DNA of 64,000 bases from Clostridia bacterium (lineage in GTDB: Bacteria > Bacillota > Clostridia > UMGS1883 > UMGS1540), in assembly GCA_017436645.1 (NCBI GenBank), contig JAFSCR010000001.1:1-64000 (forward strand). The letters are read 5' to 3'. The translations under genes and the position numbers were made by a program. Positions within the stretch are counted from its first letter, which is position 1. Each line of letters begins with the position of its first letter. The notes under the pieces are model-generated. The model ran no database searches, was not told the DNA's origin, and was given only the letters and a program-made list of their open reading frames with translations. Below are positions 16,067-24,352 of this stretch, one piece after another.

Positions 16067-16097
16067 TCAAGTGCTCTGCCAACTGAGCTAATGGATC
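16022..16097 (-). tRNA. tRNA-Lys (anticodon TTT)
   Basis: 76 nt including encoded CCA. Acceptor GATCCAT/ATGGATC with discriminator A, anticodon loop CTTTTAA. Last gene of the five-tRNA operon and the integration site of the element. Confidence 0.97.
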
Positions 16098-16100
16098 ATA

Positions 16101-16176
16101 TGGCTGGGCTGGCTGGACTCGAACCAACGAATGCAGGAGTCAAAGTCCTGTGCCTTACCGACTTGGCTACAGCCCA
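16101..16176 (-). tRNA. tRNA-Gln (anticodon TTG)
   Basis: 76 nt with CCA. Acceptor TGGGCTG/CAGCCCA, anticodon loop CTTTGAC. Confidence 0.96.
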
Positions 16177-16179
16177 ATG

Positions 16180-16257
16180 TGGGGTGGATAGTCGGATTCG
16201 AACCGACGGCCTCTAGAGCCACAATCTAGCGCTCTAACCAACTGAGCTATACCCACC
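16180..16257 (-). tRNA. tRNA-His (anticodon GTG)
   Basis: Acceptor GTGGGTA/TATCCAC with the histidine-specific extra G(-1) facing C73, anticodon loop TTGTGGC, CCA encoded. Confidence 0.96.
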
Positions 16258-16261
16258 ATAT

Positions 16262-16338
16262 TGGCGCGCCTGAAGAGACTCGAACTCCTGGCCCACTGCT
16301 TAGAAGGCAGTTGCTCTATCCTGCTGAGCTACAGGCGC
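16262..16338 (-). tRNA. tRNA-Arg (anticodon TCT)
   Basis: 77 nt with CCA. Acceptor GCGCCTG/CAGGCGC, anticodon loop CTTCTAA. Confidence 0.96.
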
Positions 16339-16349
16339 ATGTGTAGTAA

Positions 16350-16423
16350 TGGAGCGGGTGATGGGAATCGAACCCACGCGATCAGCTTGGAAGGCTGAGA
16401 TTCTACCATTGAACTACACCCGC
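16350..16423 (-). tRNA. tRNA-Gly (anticodon TCC)
   Basis: 74 nt with CCA. Acceptor GCGGGTG/CACCCGC, anticodon loop CTTCCAA. First gene of the operon. Confidence 0.96.
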
Positions 16424-16440
16424 ATGAGCTGACTTGACTA

Positions 16441-16469
16441 ATTATAGCAGAAAACACCTGCATTGTCAA
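16441..16469 (-). promoter_or_regulatory. Consensus promoter of the tRNA operon
   Basis: Minus-strand TTGACA (16464-16469), exactly 17 bases, TATAAT (16441-16446): a full consensus promoter 18 bases upstream of tRNA-Gly. Confidence 0.92.
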
Positions 16470-16577
16470 GTAAAACTTTCAAAATAATTAAAAATATTTC
16501 CATACTCTGAAAGTTTGTGCGGATTTCGCATATTTTTGCCGTCTGTTCAGTATACTACCTTTGAAAGAGGTGATTTT

Positions 16578-17045
16578 TTGCGTAATAAAACAAAAGTTTT
16601 TGTTCTTTCCATTCTGATTGCGGTGGGTATCGGTGCGCTATCGGGATTTTTGACCCGAGGCAGCATGGACCGCTTCGAGGCTCTCACAAAGCCGCCCCTC
16701 GCCCCTCCCGGCTGGCTGTTTCCGGTTGTATGGGGCATCCTGTTTATACTCATGGGCATCAGCGCCGCTATCATTTACCTTTCGGAGAGTCCCCAAAGAA
16801 CACGGGCGCTGAAGGTGTATACGCTGCAGCTTATTGTAAACTTTTTCTGGAGCATTCTGTTTTTTAATCTTGAGGCAAGACTTTTCGCCTTCTTTTGGCT
16901 TCTTCTGCTCCTTGCCCTCGTTCTTCTTATGTTTGTTCTGTTTAAAAGAATTTCGCCCACAGCGGCCTATTTACAAATCCCATATATTCTGTGGCTTCTC
17001 TTTGCCGCATATTTAAACGGTGCCATCTACCTTTTAAATCGCTGA
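16578..17045 (+). CDS. tspO: TspO/MBR-family membrane protein
   Basis: 155-residue, five-helix membrane protein of the translocator/benzodiazepine-receptor family, which binds porphyrins and related ligands. Family marks are KPPLAPPGWLFPVVWGILF (after helix 1), NFFWSILFFNL and the final PYILWLLFAAYLN. Start is the TTG at 16578 with AAAGAGGTGA upstream; an ATG at 16515 would add residues unlike the family and lacks a ribosome site. It overlaps the convergent yqeK 3' end by 12 bases. The physiological ligand is unknown. Confidence 0.9.
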   Translation: MRNKTKVFVLSILIAVGIGALSGFLTRGSMDRFEALTKPPLAPPGWLFPVVWGILFILMGISAAIIYLSESPQRTRALKVYTLQLIVNFFWSILFFNLEARLFAFFWLLLLLALVLLMFVLFKRISPTAAYLQIPYILWLLFAAYLNGAIYLLNR

Positions 17046-17615
17046 CTTTTCCCTTTTTTCCTGTACCAGAAAATTCCGTGCCATAACGGTATCGCAGTCC
17101 AAAATAGAGCCTTTACTGAGAACGTGAGAAATGGTGGAATTGATAGCACGAATCAGAGCTTCGTCAATGTCCTTTTGGGCAAGCAGACGGAGCTCTTCTA
17201 AATCGGGAATATTCCGCCCCGGCTCGATAAGGTCAGATAAATAAATAATTTTTGTAAGCAGCGGCATATCCTCATGGCCTGTGGTGTGATAGTAAATAGC
17301 ACTTAAAATGTCCCCGTCCTTAACGCCGAATTCGTGTTTTGCAATATGGGCACCAAGATATGCATGCACAAGGCCTTTTTCAATATAACAAACAGGCTTT
17401 AAGGGAATACTTTCCCGCTCGCAAATGGCAAATGCTTCGTCTTTGGGGATATTCTTGGCGCAGTCATGCAAAACGCCTGCGATTCTGGCTTTTTCAACGT
17501 CTTCCCCATAGCACCTTGCCAGCATCTCTGCCGTGTCCCGAACGCCAAGAGAGTGTTTGAAGCGTTTTTCATCCAACATTTCTTCTAATTTTTGCAGCAT
17601 CTCCAGTTCTGTCAT
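17034..17615 (-). CDS. yqeK: HD-domain phosphohydrolase YqeK (Ap4A hydrolase type)
   Basis: 193-residue metal-dependent HD hydrolase; characterised YqeK proteins split diadenosine tetraphosphate symmetrically to ADP. The HD signature is GVLHDCAKN at about residues 46-54 with a preceding His (FKHSLGV). IYYHTTG and YLSDLIEPGR complete the site. Follows nadD by 11 bases, the conserved nadD-yqeK order. The ribosome-silencing factor gene rsfS that often comes next is absent; the operon ends against tspO. Confidence 0.9.
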   Translation of the reverse strand: MTELEMLQKLEEMLDEKRFKHSLGVRDTAEMLARCYGEDVEKARIAGVLHDCAKNIPKDEAFAICERESIPLKPVCYIEKGLVHAYLGAHIAKHEFGVKDGDILSAIYYHTTGHEDMPLLTKIIYLSDLIEPGRNIPDLEELRLLAQKDIDEALIRAINSTISHVLSKGSILDCDTVMARNFLVQEKREKSAI

Positions 17616-17626
17616 AGTATCCCCCT

Positions 17627-18181
17627 TTACCGATATAAGCCGTTTTCCTTGATGTAAGATGCAACCTCGGCCGGCAAAAGTGCCGAAGCATCCGCATTGT
17701 TTTTAAGGGTGTTTCGTACTTCTGTTGAAGAAATCACTACTTTCGGGATTTCTACATATAATGCATCCTCGGGCGGCACCCCTTCCCGTGTCACAACCAC
17801 GAACTCCGCCAGTGATTTAATGATTTCGGGATTCTTCCAAGTATGCAGAAGTGCATACGCCTCATCCCCGATTAAAAAATAGAGTTTATCTTCCGGATGC
17901 AGTGCTGCAAAATGCTGCACTGTTTCGTACGAATAACTTGTGCCTTCCTTTTTCAGTTCATAGTCCGAAACAGAAAAACGTACTTCGCCATCTGTGGCAA
18001 GTTCCAGCATCCGAAGGCGATGCACACCGTCTGCATGGCATCCCTTTTTATGGGGCGGCACGGAAGCGGGAATGAAAATGACACGGTCAAGATGCAGGGC
18101 TTCCAAAGTCTCTCTTGCCGCATGCAGATGCCCCAGATGTACAGGGTCAAACATACCGCCATAAAGTGCTATCCGTTCCAT
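17627..18181 (-). CDS. nadD: Nicotinate-nucleotide adenylyltransferase
   Basis: 184 residues. Joins ATP and nicotinate mononucleotide to deamido-NAD in NAD synthesis. The nucleotidyltransferase signature GMFDPVHLGHL is at residues 9-19 and the second ATP site ISSTEVR near 150. Length is normal for NadD. Lies 9 bases after obgE in the operon rplU-prp-rpmA-obgE-nadD-yqeK. Confidence 0.94.
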   Translation of the reverse strand: MERIALYGGMFDPVHLGHLHAARETLEALHLDRVIFIPASVPPHKKGCHADGVHRLRMLELATDGEVRFSVSDYELKKEGTSYSYETVQHFAALHPEDKLYFLIGDEAYALLHTWKNPEIIKSLAEFVVVTREGVPPEDALYVEIPKVVISSTEVRNTLKNNADASALLPAEVASYIKENGLYR

Positions 18182-18190
18182 ACCCCTCTC

Positions 18191-19450
18191 CTATTCTATA
18201 AAATCAAATTCCATGTCGCCGAAGATAACCGTTTCGCCTTCCTGAATGCCTTTTTCGCGGAGAGCATCTATGATGCCGTGGGCACGGATGGCACGCTGGA
18301 AGTAGCGCACGGATTCATCTTCACCAAAATTAATGCCACGGAGAAGCTTATCTACATAAGGCCCGGAAACGATATATTCGCCGTTTTCCACGGTGATTTC
18401 ATAGGCATCGTAGTCTATTTCCTCTTCCTCGATTTCCTCCGCCTCATATACAGGGATAGGCGGCAGAACATCCAGCATCTCCGCAATACGATTCATAAGG
18501 GCGTCCACACCCTGACCGGTGGCGGCGCTGATGGCAAAATAGGGGAAGCCCGATTCTGTAACAAACCTTTCAAATTCCGCTGCAGTTTCGCTTGGAATAT
18601 CCGTTTTGTTTCCTGCCACAATCTGGGGCCGGAGAAGAAGATCGGGATTAAAAAGCTCCAGTTCCTTTGAGATAGCCTCAAAATCCTCTACGGGGTCTCT
18701 GCCCTCTGTACCGGAGGCATCCACCACATGAATCAGAATACGTGTTCTTTCAATGTGGCGCAAAAACTCGTGGCCAAGGCCTGCCCCCGTGTGTGCGCCT
18801 TCGATAAGACCGGGAACGTCGGCAATCACAAAGGATTTATCGTGGACAGAAACCACGCCGAGATTGGGCGTGAGTGTTGTAAAATGATAATTTGCGATTT
18901 TCGGGCGGGCAGAGCTGACACGGGAAATGAGGGTGGATTTCCCTACATTGGGAAAGCCTACAAGGGCGACATCCGCCAGAAGCTTCAGCTCCAGAATGAT
19001 TTCCCTTTCCTGACCCAGCTGCCCCGGCTTTGCAATTTTCGGTGCCTGACGGACAGGCGTTGCAAAATGCACGTTGCCCCAACCGCCGTTCCCGCCACGG
19101 GCGGCAACAAAAGTTTTATTTTCACCCGTCATATCTGCCATAACCTTTCCTGTGGCGGCATCACGGATAATGGTACCCTCCGGCACACGGACGATAATAT
19201 CCTCCCCTGCTTTGCCGGAGCATTTTCCTGCACGGCCATCCTGACCGTTGGGGGCACTATAGATTTTACGATAACGGAAATCCATAAGCGTGGTCAGCTT
19301 ATTATCGGCAACAAAAACAACATTGCCGCCTTTGCCGCCGTCACCGCCATCGGGCCCGCCTGCAGGAACATATTTTTCACGGTGAAAAGACACAAGGCCG
19401 TTTCCGCCCTTGCCTGCCTTCACCGTAATTTGCGCTTTGTCTACAAACAT
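18191..19450 (-). CDS. obgE: GTPase ObgE/CgtA
   Basis: 419-residue ribosome-associated GTPase involved in 50S assembly and stress control. Order: glycine-rich Obg fold (1-158), G domain with GFPNVGKS (about 165), DVPGL and NKTD, then a C-terminal OCT domain from about 345, preceded by an acidic stretch [13 protein letters not shown]. The OCT domain is typical of Gram-positive Obg. Directly downstream of rpmA, as in most Firmicutes. Confidence 0.96.
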   Translation of the reverse strand: MFVDKAQITVKAGKGGNGLVSFHREKYVPAGGPDGGDGGKGGNVVFVADNKLTTLMDFRYRKIYSAPNGQDGRAGKCSGKAGEDIIVRVPEGTIIRDAATGKVMADMTGENKTFVAARGGNGGWGNVHFATPVRQAPKIAKPGQLGQEREIILELKLLADVALVGFPNVGKSTLISRVSSARPKIANYHFTTLTPNLGVVSVHDKSFVIADVPGLIEGAHTGAGLGHEFLRHIERTRILIHVVDASGTEGRDPVEDFEAISKELELFNPDLLLRPQIVAGNKTDIPSETAAEFERFVTESGFPYFAISAATGQGVDALMNRIAEMLDVLPPIPVYEAEEIEEEEIDYDAYEITVENGEYIVSGPYVDKLLRGINFGEDESVRYFQRAIRAHGIIDALREKGIQEGETVIFGDMEFDFIE

Positions 19451-19508
19451 ACAAACTCCTCTTCAACAAAAAAACCGCAGACAAAAATTATCTGCGATTT
19501 TTTGCATT

Positions 19509-19790
19509 TTACTGTACAGGGTATACGCTGACCTTTTTCTTATCATTACCCATACGTTCAAACTTAACCTTGCCGGAAACGAGTGCAAAGAGCGTATCGT
19601 CGCCGCCACGGCCAACGTTTGTGCCGGGATGGATTTTGGTGCCGCGCTGTCTGACCAGAATGTTACCGGCCGGAACAACCTGTCCGTCTGCACGCTTTAC
19701 GCCAAGACGCTTGGATTCACTGTCACGGCCGTTCTTCGTGCTACCCATACCTTTTTTATGAGCAAATAACTGAATATTAAGTGCGAACAT
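19509..19790 (-). CDS. rpmA: 50S ribosomal protein L27 with Prp-cleavable N-terminus
   Basis: 93 residues. The first nine (MFALNIQLF) are the Firmicute-type extension removed by the protease Prp between Phe9 and Ala10, leaving [14 protein letters not shown] at the peptidyl-transferase centre. The prp gene lies immediately upstream in the operon, which fits. Confidence 0.96.
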   Translation of the reverse strand: MFALNIQLFAHKKGMGSTKNGRDSESKRLGVKRADGQVVPAGNILVRQRGTKIHPGTNVGRGGDDTLFALVSGKVKFERMGNDKKKVSVYPVQ

Positions 19791-19795
19791 TCGGA

Positions 19796-20116
19796 TTACA
19801 CCTCCATTATTTTTACGAATTCACTGTACTGTGCGGAAAGGGACTGCATAAATGCATACATGCTTTCCAAAAGTACATCCGCCGTTTCTCTTTCCCTATC
19901 GGAAAGGGGCGGTACCTTAAGGGAAACAAATCCTTCACGGCTTTCATATTCTGCAGGTAAGCCTGCAATTTCAGAAAGCCCGTTTACCGTGCACCACACA
20001 ACGCTTGACACGGAAGCGCAGACGATATCGTCTCCCGCCTCGCCGTAGCCCGTGTGACCGGAAACGGTAAAAGCCGTAATTTTATTTTCTTCCCTTTTAA
20101 ATTCTACCGTAGTCAT
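19796..20116 (-). CDS. prp: Ribosomal-processing cysteine protease Prp
   Basis: 106 residues. Cleaves the N-terminal extension of L27. The catalytic pair is His21 ([12 protein letters not shown]) and Cys33 (DDIVCASVS). ATG shares one base with the L21 stop (TAATG), and L27 follows five bases after its stop, so enzyme and substrate are made together. Confidence 0.94.
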   Translation of the reverse strand: MTTVEFKREENKITAFTVSGHTGYGEAGDDIVCASVSSVVWCTVNGLSEIAGLPAEYESREGFVSLKVPPLSDRERETADVLLESMYAFMQSLSAQYSEFVKIMEV

Positions 20117-20427
20117 TAGCCGTTAATCTTTTCGATCTGAACCTTTGTGTACGGCTGACGGTGACCCTGTCTTCTTCTGTAGCCCTTCTTAGGCTTGTAC
20201 TTGAAAACAAGAACTTTCTTTGCTTTGCCGTTCTTAAGAACCTTAGCGGAAACTTCTGCACCGGCTACAAAGGGAGCACCGAACTTTAAATCGGCACCAT
20301 CACAAACGGCCAGCACTTCTTCGAATTTAACGGAAGCGCCTTCTTCTGCTTCCAGCTTTTCGATGTAGACAACGTCTCCTTCGGAAACCTTGTACTGCTT
20401 GCCACCTGTCTTAATAATTGCGTACAT
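20116..20427 (-). CDS. rplU: 50S ribosomal protein L21
   Basis: 103 residues, start [14 protein letters not shown] and end [19 protein letters not shown], both diagnostic for L21. First gene of its operon, with GGAGGTG upstream and a leader of about 80 bases. Confidence 0.97.
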   Translation of the reverse strand: MYAIIKTGGKQYKVSEGDVVYIEKLEAEEGASVKFEEVLAVCDGADLKFGAPFVAGAEVSAKVLKNGKAKKVLVFKYKPKKGYRRRQGHRQPYTKVQIEKING

Positions 20428-20506
20428 ATCAATACACCTCCTATATCACGGACTCGCTATCCGGGGTAAGCAAGACATGCTTTTAAAACCCATTCTATGC
20501 GGTTAC
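20428..20506 (-). promoter_or_regulatory. Leader RNA of the rplU operon
   Basis: About 80 bases between the promoter and rplU. It can fold (for example GCATGTCTTGC and CCCCGGATAGCGAG segments), and its place matches the known L21-leader class of Firmicutes. Assignment to that class rests on position and general appearance, not on an alignment. Confidence 0.5.
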
Positions 20507-20511
20507 AGCTT

Positions 20512-20540
20512 ATGATACCATATTTTTTTTGCCTTGTCAA
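20512..20540 (-). promoter_or_regulatory. Promoter of the rplU operon
   Basis: Minus-strand TTGACA (20535-20540), 17-base spacer, TATCAT (20512-20517). Confidence 0.85.
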
Positions 20541-20565
20541 CAGTTTTTTCTATTTATTTGAATAT

Positions 20566-21204
20566 TTACTTTATCTCTTCTTTTTTATCAGCAGTGATAT
20601 GCTGAGAAAGCGTCATAAGGCTGGCGCTTAAATGCACATTTTCCACGTAAATCCCTTTTGGCATGCGAAGCTCCATATAAGAGAAATTCCATACACCTTT
20701 TATGCCAAGTGCAGGAAGCCGCTCCGCCACTTCCAAGGCCACTTCCTTCGGGACGGTTAAAACTGCAATTTCCGGCTTTTCCCTTTTGCAAAACGCTTCT
20801 AAATCATCAATATGTCCAATGGTAATGCCGCCGGTAGTTGTCCCGACAATATCGGGTTGCACGTCGAACATACCAACTACATGAAAGCCTCGGCGTGAAA
20901 AGCCTGCATAATTTGCGAGGGCATGTCCAAGGTTCCCTGCGCCGATGATAACCAGCTTATAGTTTTGCGAAAGACCCATAATGTCGGCAATCGCTTTATG
21001 AAGTTGCTGGACGTTATATCCGTAGCCCTGCTGCCCGAACCCGCCAAAGCAGTTAAAGTCCTGACGGATTTGCGATGCAGTAACATTCATTTTCTCCGCA
21101 AGTTCGGTGGATGAAATCCGTTCAACCCCTGCGTCCTTCAAATCTGTTAAATATCGGAAATACCGCGGCAGGCGCCGTATCACCATCGTGGAAATCTTTT
21201 TCAT
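20566..21204 (-). CDS. rex: Redox-sensing transcriptional repressor Rex
   Basis: 212 residues. Senses the NADH/NAD ratio and represses fermentation and respiration genes when NAD is high. N-terminal winged helix (ISSTELAEKMNVTASQIRQDF), Rossmann dinucleotide fold with GAGNLGHALANY, and the conserved KGVWNF segment. It follows the isocitrate dehydrogenase gene by 15 bases and is presumably co-transcribed from that promoter, coupling redox sensing to a NADH-producing step. Confidence 0.95.
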   Translation of the reverse strand: MKKISTMVIRRLPRYFRYLTDLKDAGVERISSTELAEKMNVTASQIRQDFNCFGGFGQQGYGYNVQQLHKAIADIMGLSQNYKLVIIGAGNLGHALANYAGFSRRGFHVVGMFDVQPDIVGTTTGGITIGHIDDLEAFCKREKPEIAVLTVPKEVALEVAERLPALGIKGVWNFSYMELRMPKGIYVENVHLSASLMTLSQHITADKKEEIK

Positions 21205-21219
21205 ACTCGTTTCGCTCTT

Positions 21220-22377
21220 TTATAAATTTTGAATCGTTTCCATGACATAATCGGCAAACGCAGCACTGGTTGCACCGTCTGCACGGCCGGTCATAACGAG
21301 CTTCTTTTCTTCAAACATACACTTATCAAGCGCACGTGTCAGGAGATTTGCTTTTTCTACATAGCCGATATGTTCAAGGAGCATTGCGGCCGCACGAATG
21401 ATGCTGCACGGGTCTGCATACTGTGCACGACCTTCTTCGACCATTCTCGGTGCAGAGCCGTGAATCGCTTCAAACATTGCATAGCGCTTACCCATATTGG
21501 AGCTGCCTGCCGTACCTACGCCGCCCTGGAACTCTGCAGCTTCATCTGTTAAAATGTCACCATAAAGGTTCGGGAGGATAAGTACCTGGAAGTGGGTGCG
21601 ACGCTTTTCGTCAACGAGTTTTGCCGTCATAATATCAATATACCAGTCATCCACCTCAATGCCGGGATATTCCTTTGCGATTTCCTTACAGATATTCAGG
21701 AACTTACCGTCGGTGGTTTTGACAACGTTCGCCTTTGTAACAATGGAAACACGGGTTTTGCCCATTTTCTTTGCATATTCAAATGCGGCACGGGCAATAC
21801 GCTCCGTCCCTTCCGTTGTGGTAACACAAAAATCAAATGCCAGATCTTCGTCAATATGTACGCCGGCAGAACCGAGGGCGTAGGAGCCTTCCGTGTTTTC
21901 TCTGAAGAAAGTCCAGTCAATGCCCTTTTCGGGTACCTTTACGGGGCGGACGTTTGCAAAAAGGTCAAGCGCCTTTCGCATGGCAACGTTTGCGCTTTCG
22001 ATGTTGGGCCAGGGATCACCTGCACGGGGGGTTGTGGTGGGGCCTTTCAAAAGAACATGGCAAGCCTTCAGTTCTTCCATAACATCGTCAGGGATAGCCT
22101 TCATAACCTTTACACGGTTTTCAATGGTCAGGCCGTCAATGACGCGGAATTCAACCTTTCCTGCCTTAACTTCATCGGCAAGGAGATATTCAAGAATTCT
22201 CTGTGCCTGTGCCGTGATGGCGGGACCGATACCGTCACCGCCTACAACGCCGATAATAATGGTATCGAGCTTATTATAATCAATAAAATCCTTTTCCGCC
22301 TTCATACGTTCCACACGCTCGAGCTGACTTTTTATGAGTGCGGTAAATTTCTCTGCCGCTGCCTGTACTTTATCCAT
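21220..22377 (-). CDS. Isocitrate/isopropylmalate dehydrogenase family, probably NAD-dependent isocitrate dehydrogenase
   Basis: 385 residues. Oxidative decarboxylation of isocitrate to 2-oxoglutarate is most likely. GDGIGP (residues 47-52) and ESANVAMRKALDLFANVRP are the substrate segment, FFRENTEGSYA and YGDILTDEAAEFQGG the metal site, and EAIHGSAP the nucleotide loop. Isopropylmalate dehydrogenase is less likely because no leucine genes are near and the N-terminus (about 35 extra residues) is unlike LeuB. Shares an operon with rex. Confidence 0.82.
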   Translation of the reverse strand: MDKVQAAAEKFTALIKSQLERVERMKAEKDFIDYNKLDTIIIGVVGGDGIGPAITAQAQRILEYLLADEVKAGKVEFRVIDGLTIENRVKVMKAIPDDVMEELKACHVLLKGPTTTPRAGDPWPNIESANVAMRKALDLFANVRPVKVPEKGIDWTFFRENTEGSYALGSAGVHIDEDLAFDFCVTTTEGTERIARAAFEYAKKMGKTRVSIVTKANVVKTTDGKFLNICKEIAKEYPGIEVDDWYIDIMTAKLVDEKRRTHFQVLILPNLYGDILTDEAAEFQGGVGTAGSSNMGKRYAMFEAIHGSAPRMVEEGRAQYADPCSIIRAAAMLLEHIGYVEKANLLTRALDKCMFEEKKLVMTGRADGATSAAFADYVMETIQNL

Positions 22378-22416
22378 TTTTATTCATCCTTTCAGAGGGT
22401 TAATCTCATAAAGTAT

Positions 22417-22446
22417 ATTATACACAGATTGACACGGTTTGTCAAT
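22417..22446 (-). promoter_or_regulatory. Promoter of IDH-rex with overlapping dyad
   Basis: Minus-strand TTGACA (22440-22445), 17-base spacer, TATAAT (22417-22422). A dyad ATTGACA-5-TGTCAAT (22428-22446) covers the -35 box and part of the spacer; it does not match the usual Rex site. Confidence 0.8.
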
Positions 22447-22471
22447 TCTTTTCCAATGAAAGCTTATGAAA

Positions 22472-22501
22472 CAAAAAAAGGTCGGGCAATGCCCGACCTT
22501 T
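22472..22501 (-). terminator. Terminator of the LppM-like lipoprotein gene
   Basis: Stem GGTCGGGC/GCCCGACC with a 3-base loop, followed on the minus strand by seven T; it starts just after the stop codon. Confidence 0.9.
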
Positions 22502-22503
22502 CA

Positions 22504-23457
22504 TTATTCTTCAGTATCTTCTGCAGTTTCTTCCTCGTCCGCAGCAATTTCTTCTGCCGCTTCCTCGAGGCATTCTTCCACTTCTTCTGCCTGCTCTTCC
22601 ATGTCTTCCATTTCATCATCTACTGCATCAAAAACAGGAATCTCGTTGCCGTCAGCATCTACAAAGAATGCATCGGGGGTATCCTTTTTCTTGACCAGAA
22701 GAATGATAATAACGGCGAGAAGAATTAAAATTAAAATTGCCATGCCAAGGACAAGGGGATTTAAAACGGTTACTTCAAAATAAACATCCTGTGCAGGATT
22801 ATCCTTTGTCACCGTATAAGAAAGGGTTGTGCCGACAAAGGTTTTGTCACCGTTTTTGCCAAAGCAAAGCGGGAATTTAAAGTTTACCGTGCTGGAAGCA
22901 TTATCAAGAACTTCGGGATTTGCGGCTACAAGCTGAGAGGCGTACATTTGATGCAGTGCGCTGCCCTGCACATGAATCTGACCGGAAACGATGTACTTTG
23001 TACCGAAAAGGCCGTGGTTTTTCTGCACTTCCAATCCATAGCCCGATTCGTCCTTTGTAAGCGGTGTAATCATAAGATTATGCTGAATGACCATGGAATT
23101 TTTTGCTACGTCCAGAGATTTATATTTTGCACGCATCCGGGTACCGATCATACCGCCGTCTTCAGGGAAAGCTGTCCCTTCGGGCAGAACATTGCCATTT
23201 GCATCGATTCTTTCGAGTGTAATATGCTCATCCGGATTTGCAATCTGCTTATTTACGTTTTCAATATCATAGCTTGAAACGTTTTGGTCAAGGCTTGTAA
23301 AACCAAGCTGTGCATACGTTTCCTTCGGTGCAACTACGCTGGATGTGATTTCAACGCCGTCAAAGGTGCCGAATTTAAAAGTTACATCCGACTTATAGCA
23401 ACCACCAAGCATTGATACAAGCAAAATAGTCAAGAGTAAAGCTGCTGTTTTTTTCAT
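22504..23457 (-). CDS. LppM-like membrane lipoprotein
   Basis: 317 residues. Signal peptide with lipobox LGGC (Cys20), an extracellular domain of about 210 residues resembling the LppM/DUF3153 type (YKSDVTFKFGTFDGVEI at its start), a transmembrane helix near 237-258 followed by KKK, and a strongly acidic cytoplasmic tail (Glu/Asp rich, last 50 residues). A lipid anchor plus a second membrane helix is characteristic of this group. Function unknown. Single gene with its own promoter and terminator. Confidence 0.75.
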   Translation of the reverse strand: MKKTAALLLTILLVSMLGGCYKSDVTFKFGTFDGVEITSSVVAPKETYAQLGFTSLDQNVSSYDIENVNKQIANPDEHITLERIDANGNVLPEGTAFPEDGGMIGTRMRAKYKSLDVAKNSMVIQHNLMITPLTKDESGYGLEVQKNHGLFGTKYIVSGQIHVQGSALHQMYASQLVAANPEVLDNASSTVNFKFPLCFGKNGDKTFVGTTLSYTVTKDNPAQDVYFEVTVLNPLVLGMAILILILLAVIIILLVKKKDTPDAFFVDADGNEIPVFDAVDDEMEDMEEQAEEVEECLEEAAEEIAADEEETAEDTEE

Positions 23458-23486
23458 AATACATTCCTCCTATCTCGAATAGGAAC

Positions 23487-23515
23487 ATTATACCAGTATT
23501 TTGATTTGATTGCAA
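23487..23515 (-). promoter_or_regulatory. Promoter of the lipoprotein gene
   Basis: Minus-strand TTGCAA (23510-23515), 17-base spacer, TATAAT (23487-23492). Confidence 0.8.
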
Positions 23516-23527
23516 GCCTTTTTTTAT

Positions 23528-24343
23528 TTAGTCCCGAAATCCGCAAAGGGCACATGCATCGCAAAAGCGTACCCGTTTGCCGAATACTTTAAAAACTGTT
23601 TCGGGAACGTTTTTATTCTGAAAATTTTCAGCCCTGTGCAGAACAATTTGCTGCGGTGCGAGCGTAATCAAAAGACTTACAAGCAAATCATCCGAGGAAA
23701 GCATGCCCGTATCTTCGTTTTTGATTTCATCCTTCATTTGTTTTGTAACATCTTTAAAAGCACTGTCATAAAGCCGAAAAGCTCCCTCCGGACCGATGAC
23801 CACGTGCAAAAGCTGCATCCTTGCAGGCTGCATATATACATAATACTTTAAAAGTGAGATGAATTCCTCATATTCTTTTTCCGCCATATAGACTGCCGCC
23901 GCCTCTTCCGCCGCCGTGGAAAGTCGTTCTTTATACTCTTTGAGACGGAAATTGACAAAGCCCTCAACCGACAGGACTTCGCTGTCCTTCAAAAATGTAT
24001 ACAGTTTATCTTCAATGTAATGTGTACGCTCCGTGGGCGGCAAGGACTGCATCGCAAGGCTCGCATGCCGAAGAACCTCCCGCCTCTCTTCCCCTGCAAG
24101 ATAGGAATGATGGGCATTAATAATATCCGAAAGCCGTTTCTTTTCGTACTCACCCGTAATTAAATCCGCAAGGGAAAACGAGAGCATCCGTTTCAGTCTT
24201 TTCATTTCCTCCGGCGAGGTCGACGTAAACGTAATGCCCCCTCCATCATTTTCCACCTCTATACCACGGAGAACAGGTATGCTTTCTTTCGGCAAGGTAC
24301 CTGTCACCGATAATCTGTGTTGCAAATTTTCCTCCCCTTCCAA
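23528..24343 (-). CDS. ytxC: YtxC-type putative sporulation protein
   Basis: 271 residues, resembling the YtxC-like family found in spore formers. The alpha-helical middle (SVEGFVNFRLKEYKERL, then EYEEFISLLKYYVYMQP) fits the family pattern, and the C-terminus has a short cysteine-bearing tail (FCDACALCGF). No signal peptide or membrane helix is seen. It follows the DUF6873-type gene by nine bases. Biochemical function is unknown even where the gene is studied. Confidence 0.72.
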   Translation of the reverse strand: MEGEENLQHRLSVTGTLPKESIPVLRGIEVENDGGGITFTSTSPEEMKRLKRMLSFSLADLITGEYEKKRLSDIINAHHSYLAGEERREVLRHASLAMQSLPPTERTHYIEDKLYTFLKDSEVLSVEGFVNFRLKEYKERLSTAAEEAAAVYMAEKEYEEFISLLKYYVYMQPARMQLLHVVIGPEGAFRLYDSAFKDVTKQMKDEIKNEDTGMLSSDDLLVSLLITLAPQQIVLHRAENFQNKNVPETVFKVFGKRVRFCDACALCGFRD

Positions 24344-24352
24344 TTTGCAGCA

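Larger units (their letters stand above)
14808..16091 (+). pseudogene. int: Tyrosine integrase with an in-frame TGA stop
   Basis: Site-specific recombinase of the tyrosine family, here cut in two by a TGA at 15621-15623 (codon 272); the frame is otherwise continuous and well conserved. Start GTG at 14808 follows AAGGGGTGA. The N-terminal arm and core-binding domains cover about 1-160. The catalytic domain has Arg205 (CGMRRQE) before the stop, and His320/Arg323 (HGLRH) and Tyr356 (ANIYAHA) after it. TGG (Trp) to TGA is the simplest explanation. The frame runs through attR into tRNA-Lys and ends at 16091, so the last residues depend on integration state. Unless the TGA is read through or is a sequencing error, the element cannot excise with its own integrase. 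Confidence 0.85.

Noticed and set aside
22428-22446. Rex operator in the IDH-rex promoter
   Set aside because: The dyad TTGACA/TGTCAA does not match the TTGTGAA-type or TTGTTAA-type Rex sites known to me; kept only as an unidentified dyad.
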